A stretch of DNA of 64,000 nucleotides from Litoribacterium kuwaitense (GTDB taxonomy: Bacteria; Bacillota; Bacilli; Bacillales; DSM-28697). This document shows, piece by piece, positions 63,359-64,000 of the stretch. Under the pieces are notes generated by a model. That model was not told where the DNA came from. It saw only the letters and a program-made list of their open reading frames with translations, and ran no database searches. The position numbers and the translations under genes were made by a program. The stretch is taken from assembly GCF_011058155.1 (NCBI RefSeq), contig NZ_JAALFC010000006.1, forward strand, positions 1 through 64,000, in the 5' to 3' direction. How positions within the stretch are numbered: the stretch's first letter is position 1; the number at the start of each line of letters is the position of its first letter.

Positions 63359-63981
63359 TCTGATTCCTCCTCTGATTGATGTGTAGGTAAATGCTGTAAA
63401 AACATTTGAAAGGCCGTGTGTATATCTTTTTTCATGCGTTTAAACACCTCTTGCTTCAATGCATTATCTGATACATTTGAGTCTGAATCGCGAATGTGAC
63501 GTACATAATAGCCAATCCGAGCAGGCAGCTGTGTAGACACATCTTTTAGCATATGCTCTGTCATTTCATGATTCGGCTTCATTCGATGATTGTGTTGCAT
63601 TTGTTCGATAAGCTGAGGCCCTTCTTGCATGATCCACTGTCTCGTCATATCTTGTAATTCAACAACGAGAGGATCATCTGTGTCAGAGAATCCCCCATTT
63701 GCAGGTTCTTTTTCACTTGGGGTCGATGTCGGCGGGGAAAACTCCTCGATATCCTGTGGTGAAATTCCTATAGAAAGTGATCCGGAAAGCGTCTCTATTT
63801 TAAGTTGATCAAATTTATATTCAATTCGATCGACATGCATCGTTGGAGTAGACATCATGGAAGTTAGTTTAGCTTCAAGTTGTTCAATACGTGAGGTCAT
63901 GTCACGTATCTGTTCTTCGTGTCGTTGCATTTGTTGAATAAGCTGCTGAAAGTGGTAAGGGTGCTGGTTGGAATAAACCAT
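63355..63981 (-). CDS. gerPC: Spore germination protein GerPC
   Basis: A 208-residue coat protein with an N-terminal coiled coil (FQQLIQQMQRHEEQIRDMTS), a central segment IEYKFDQLKIETLSGSLSIG that is the family hallmark, and a helical C-terminus. AAGGAGGAGCTT precedes ATG 63981. gerPA and gerPB should lie beyond the right edge. Confidence 0.92.
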   Translation of the reverse strand: MVYSNQHPYHFQQLIQQMQRHEEQIRDMTSRIEQLEAKLTSMMSTPTMHVDRIEYKFDQLKIETLSGSLSIGISPQDIEEFSPPTSTPSEKEPANGGFSDTDDPLVVELQDMTRQWIMQEGPQLIEQMQHNHRMKPNHEMTEHMLKDVSTQLPARIGYYVRHIRDSDSNVSDNALKQEVFKRMKKDIHTAFQMFLQHLPTHQSEEESE

Positions 63982-64000
63982 AAGCTCCTCCTTGATTGTC

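Noticed and set aside
1..64000. tRNA, rRNA, insertion sequences, prophage or toxin-antitoxin genes
   Set aside because: None was recognised on either strand; no transposase or integrase motif appears among the translated frames.

Overview
The window reads as the chromosome of a spore-forming, competence-gene-carrying member of the Bacillaceae, probably an alkaliphilic lineage near Shouchella/Alkalihalobacillus (this placement is inference). Supporting evidence: gerP spore-coat genes, comK, a sinI-sinR/tapA-sipW-tasA biofilm locus, addBA-sbcDC, and Bacillus-type ribosome binding sites with frequent GTG/TTG starts. From memory, the backbone (hemEHY, yhfI, lplJ, yhfN, comK, yhjD, yhjE-sipV, addBA-sbcDC-yisB-gerP) resembles the yhf-yhj-yis part of the B. 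subtilis chromosome, with metabolic modules inserted and order changed. I saw no rRNA, tRNA, CRISPR array, insertion sequence or prophage.

Left part (1-20 kb): the 3' end of a class A penicillin-binding protein, a HelD RNA-polymerase-recycling helicase, YitT and YitU-like genes, and the haem operon hemEHY. A minus-strand five-gene module (14815 to 8674) follows: a surface protein with a helical-repeat region, a DUF4430 domain and three SLH domains, then a DUF4430 lipoprotein, EcfT, a fused EcfA ATPase and an S component. The domain layout of the surface protein recalls transcobalamin/intrinsic factor, so this may be a cobalamin capture and uptake system. Next come two Gfo/Idh oxidoreductases, a VOC protein, a DMT transporter and a YhfI-type metallo-beta-lactamase-fold protein.

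Middle (20-44 kb): a cold-shock gene, proline catabolism (proline dehydrogenase and rocA), an alcohol dehydrogenase, anaerobic ribonucleotide reductase nrdDG preceded by two NrdR boxes exactly 31 bp apart, a TrpXYZ-type ABC transporter, lplJ, a yhjD-like gene with a LexA box in its promoter, an M48 protease, a collagen-like surface protein, comK, cytochrome bd (cydAB), yhjE-sipV, and a sugar-type Gfo/Idh-ThuA pair with a cre site.

Right part (44.6-64 kb): tapA-sipW-tasA preceded by an almost ideal SinR operator and extended by a second TasA-like protein plus a sortase. Frame-correcting the second protein reveals an LPQAG cell-wall sorting signal. The convergent sinI-sinR pair follows (sinI is a 57-codon gene read directly from sequence), then addB-addA-sbcD-sbcC-yisB and, convergent to it, gerPC-PD-PE-PF.

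Quality warning: seven otherwise intact genes (penicillin-binding protein, helD, a Gfo/Idh gene, cydA, the LPQAG protein, addA, sbcC) each carry one frameshift, and every one is explained by one missing base in an A or T homopolymer. This points to systematic sequencing or assembly indels rather than seven pseudogenes.
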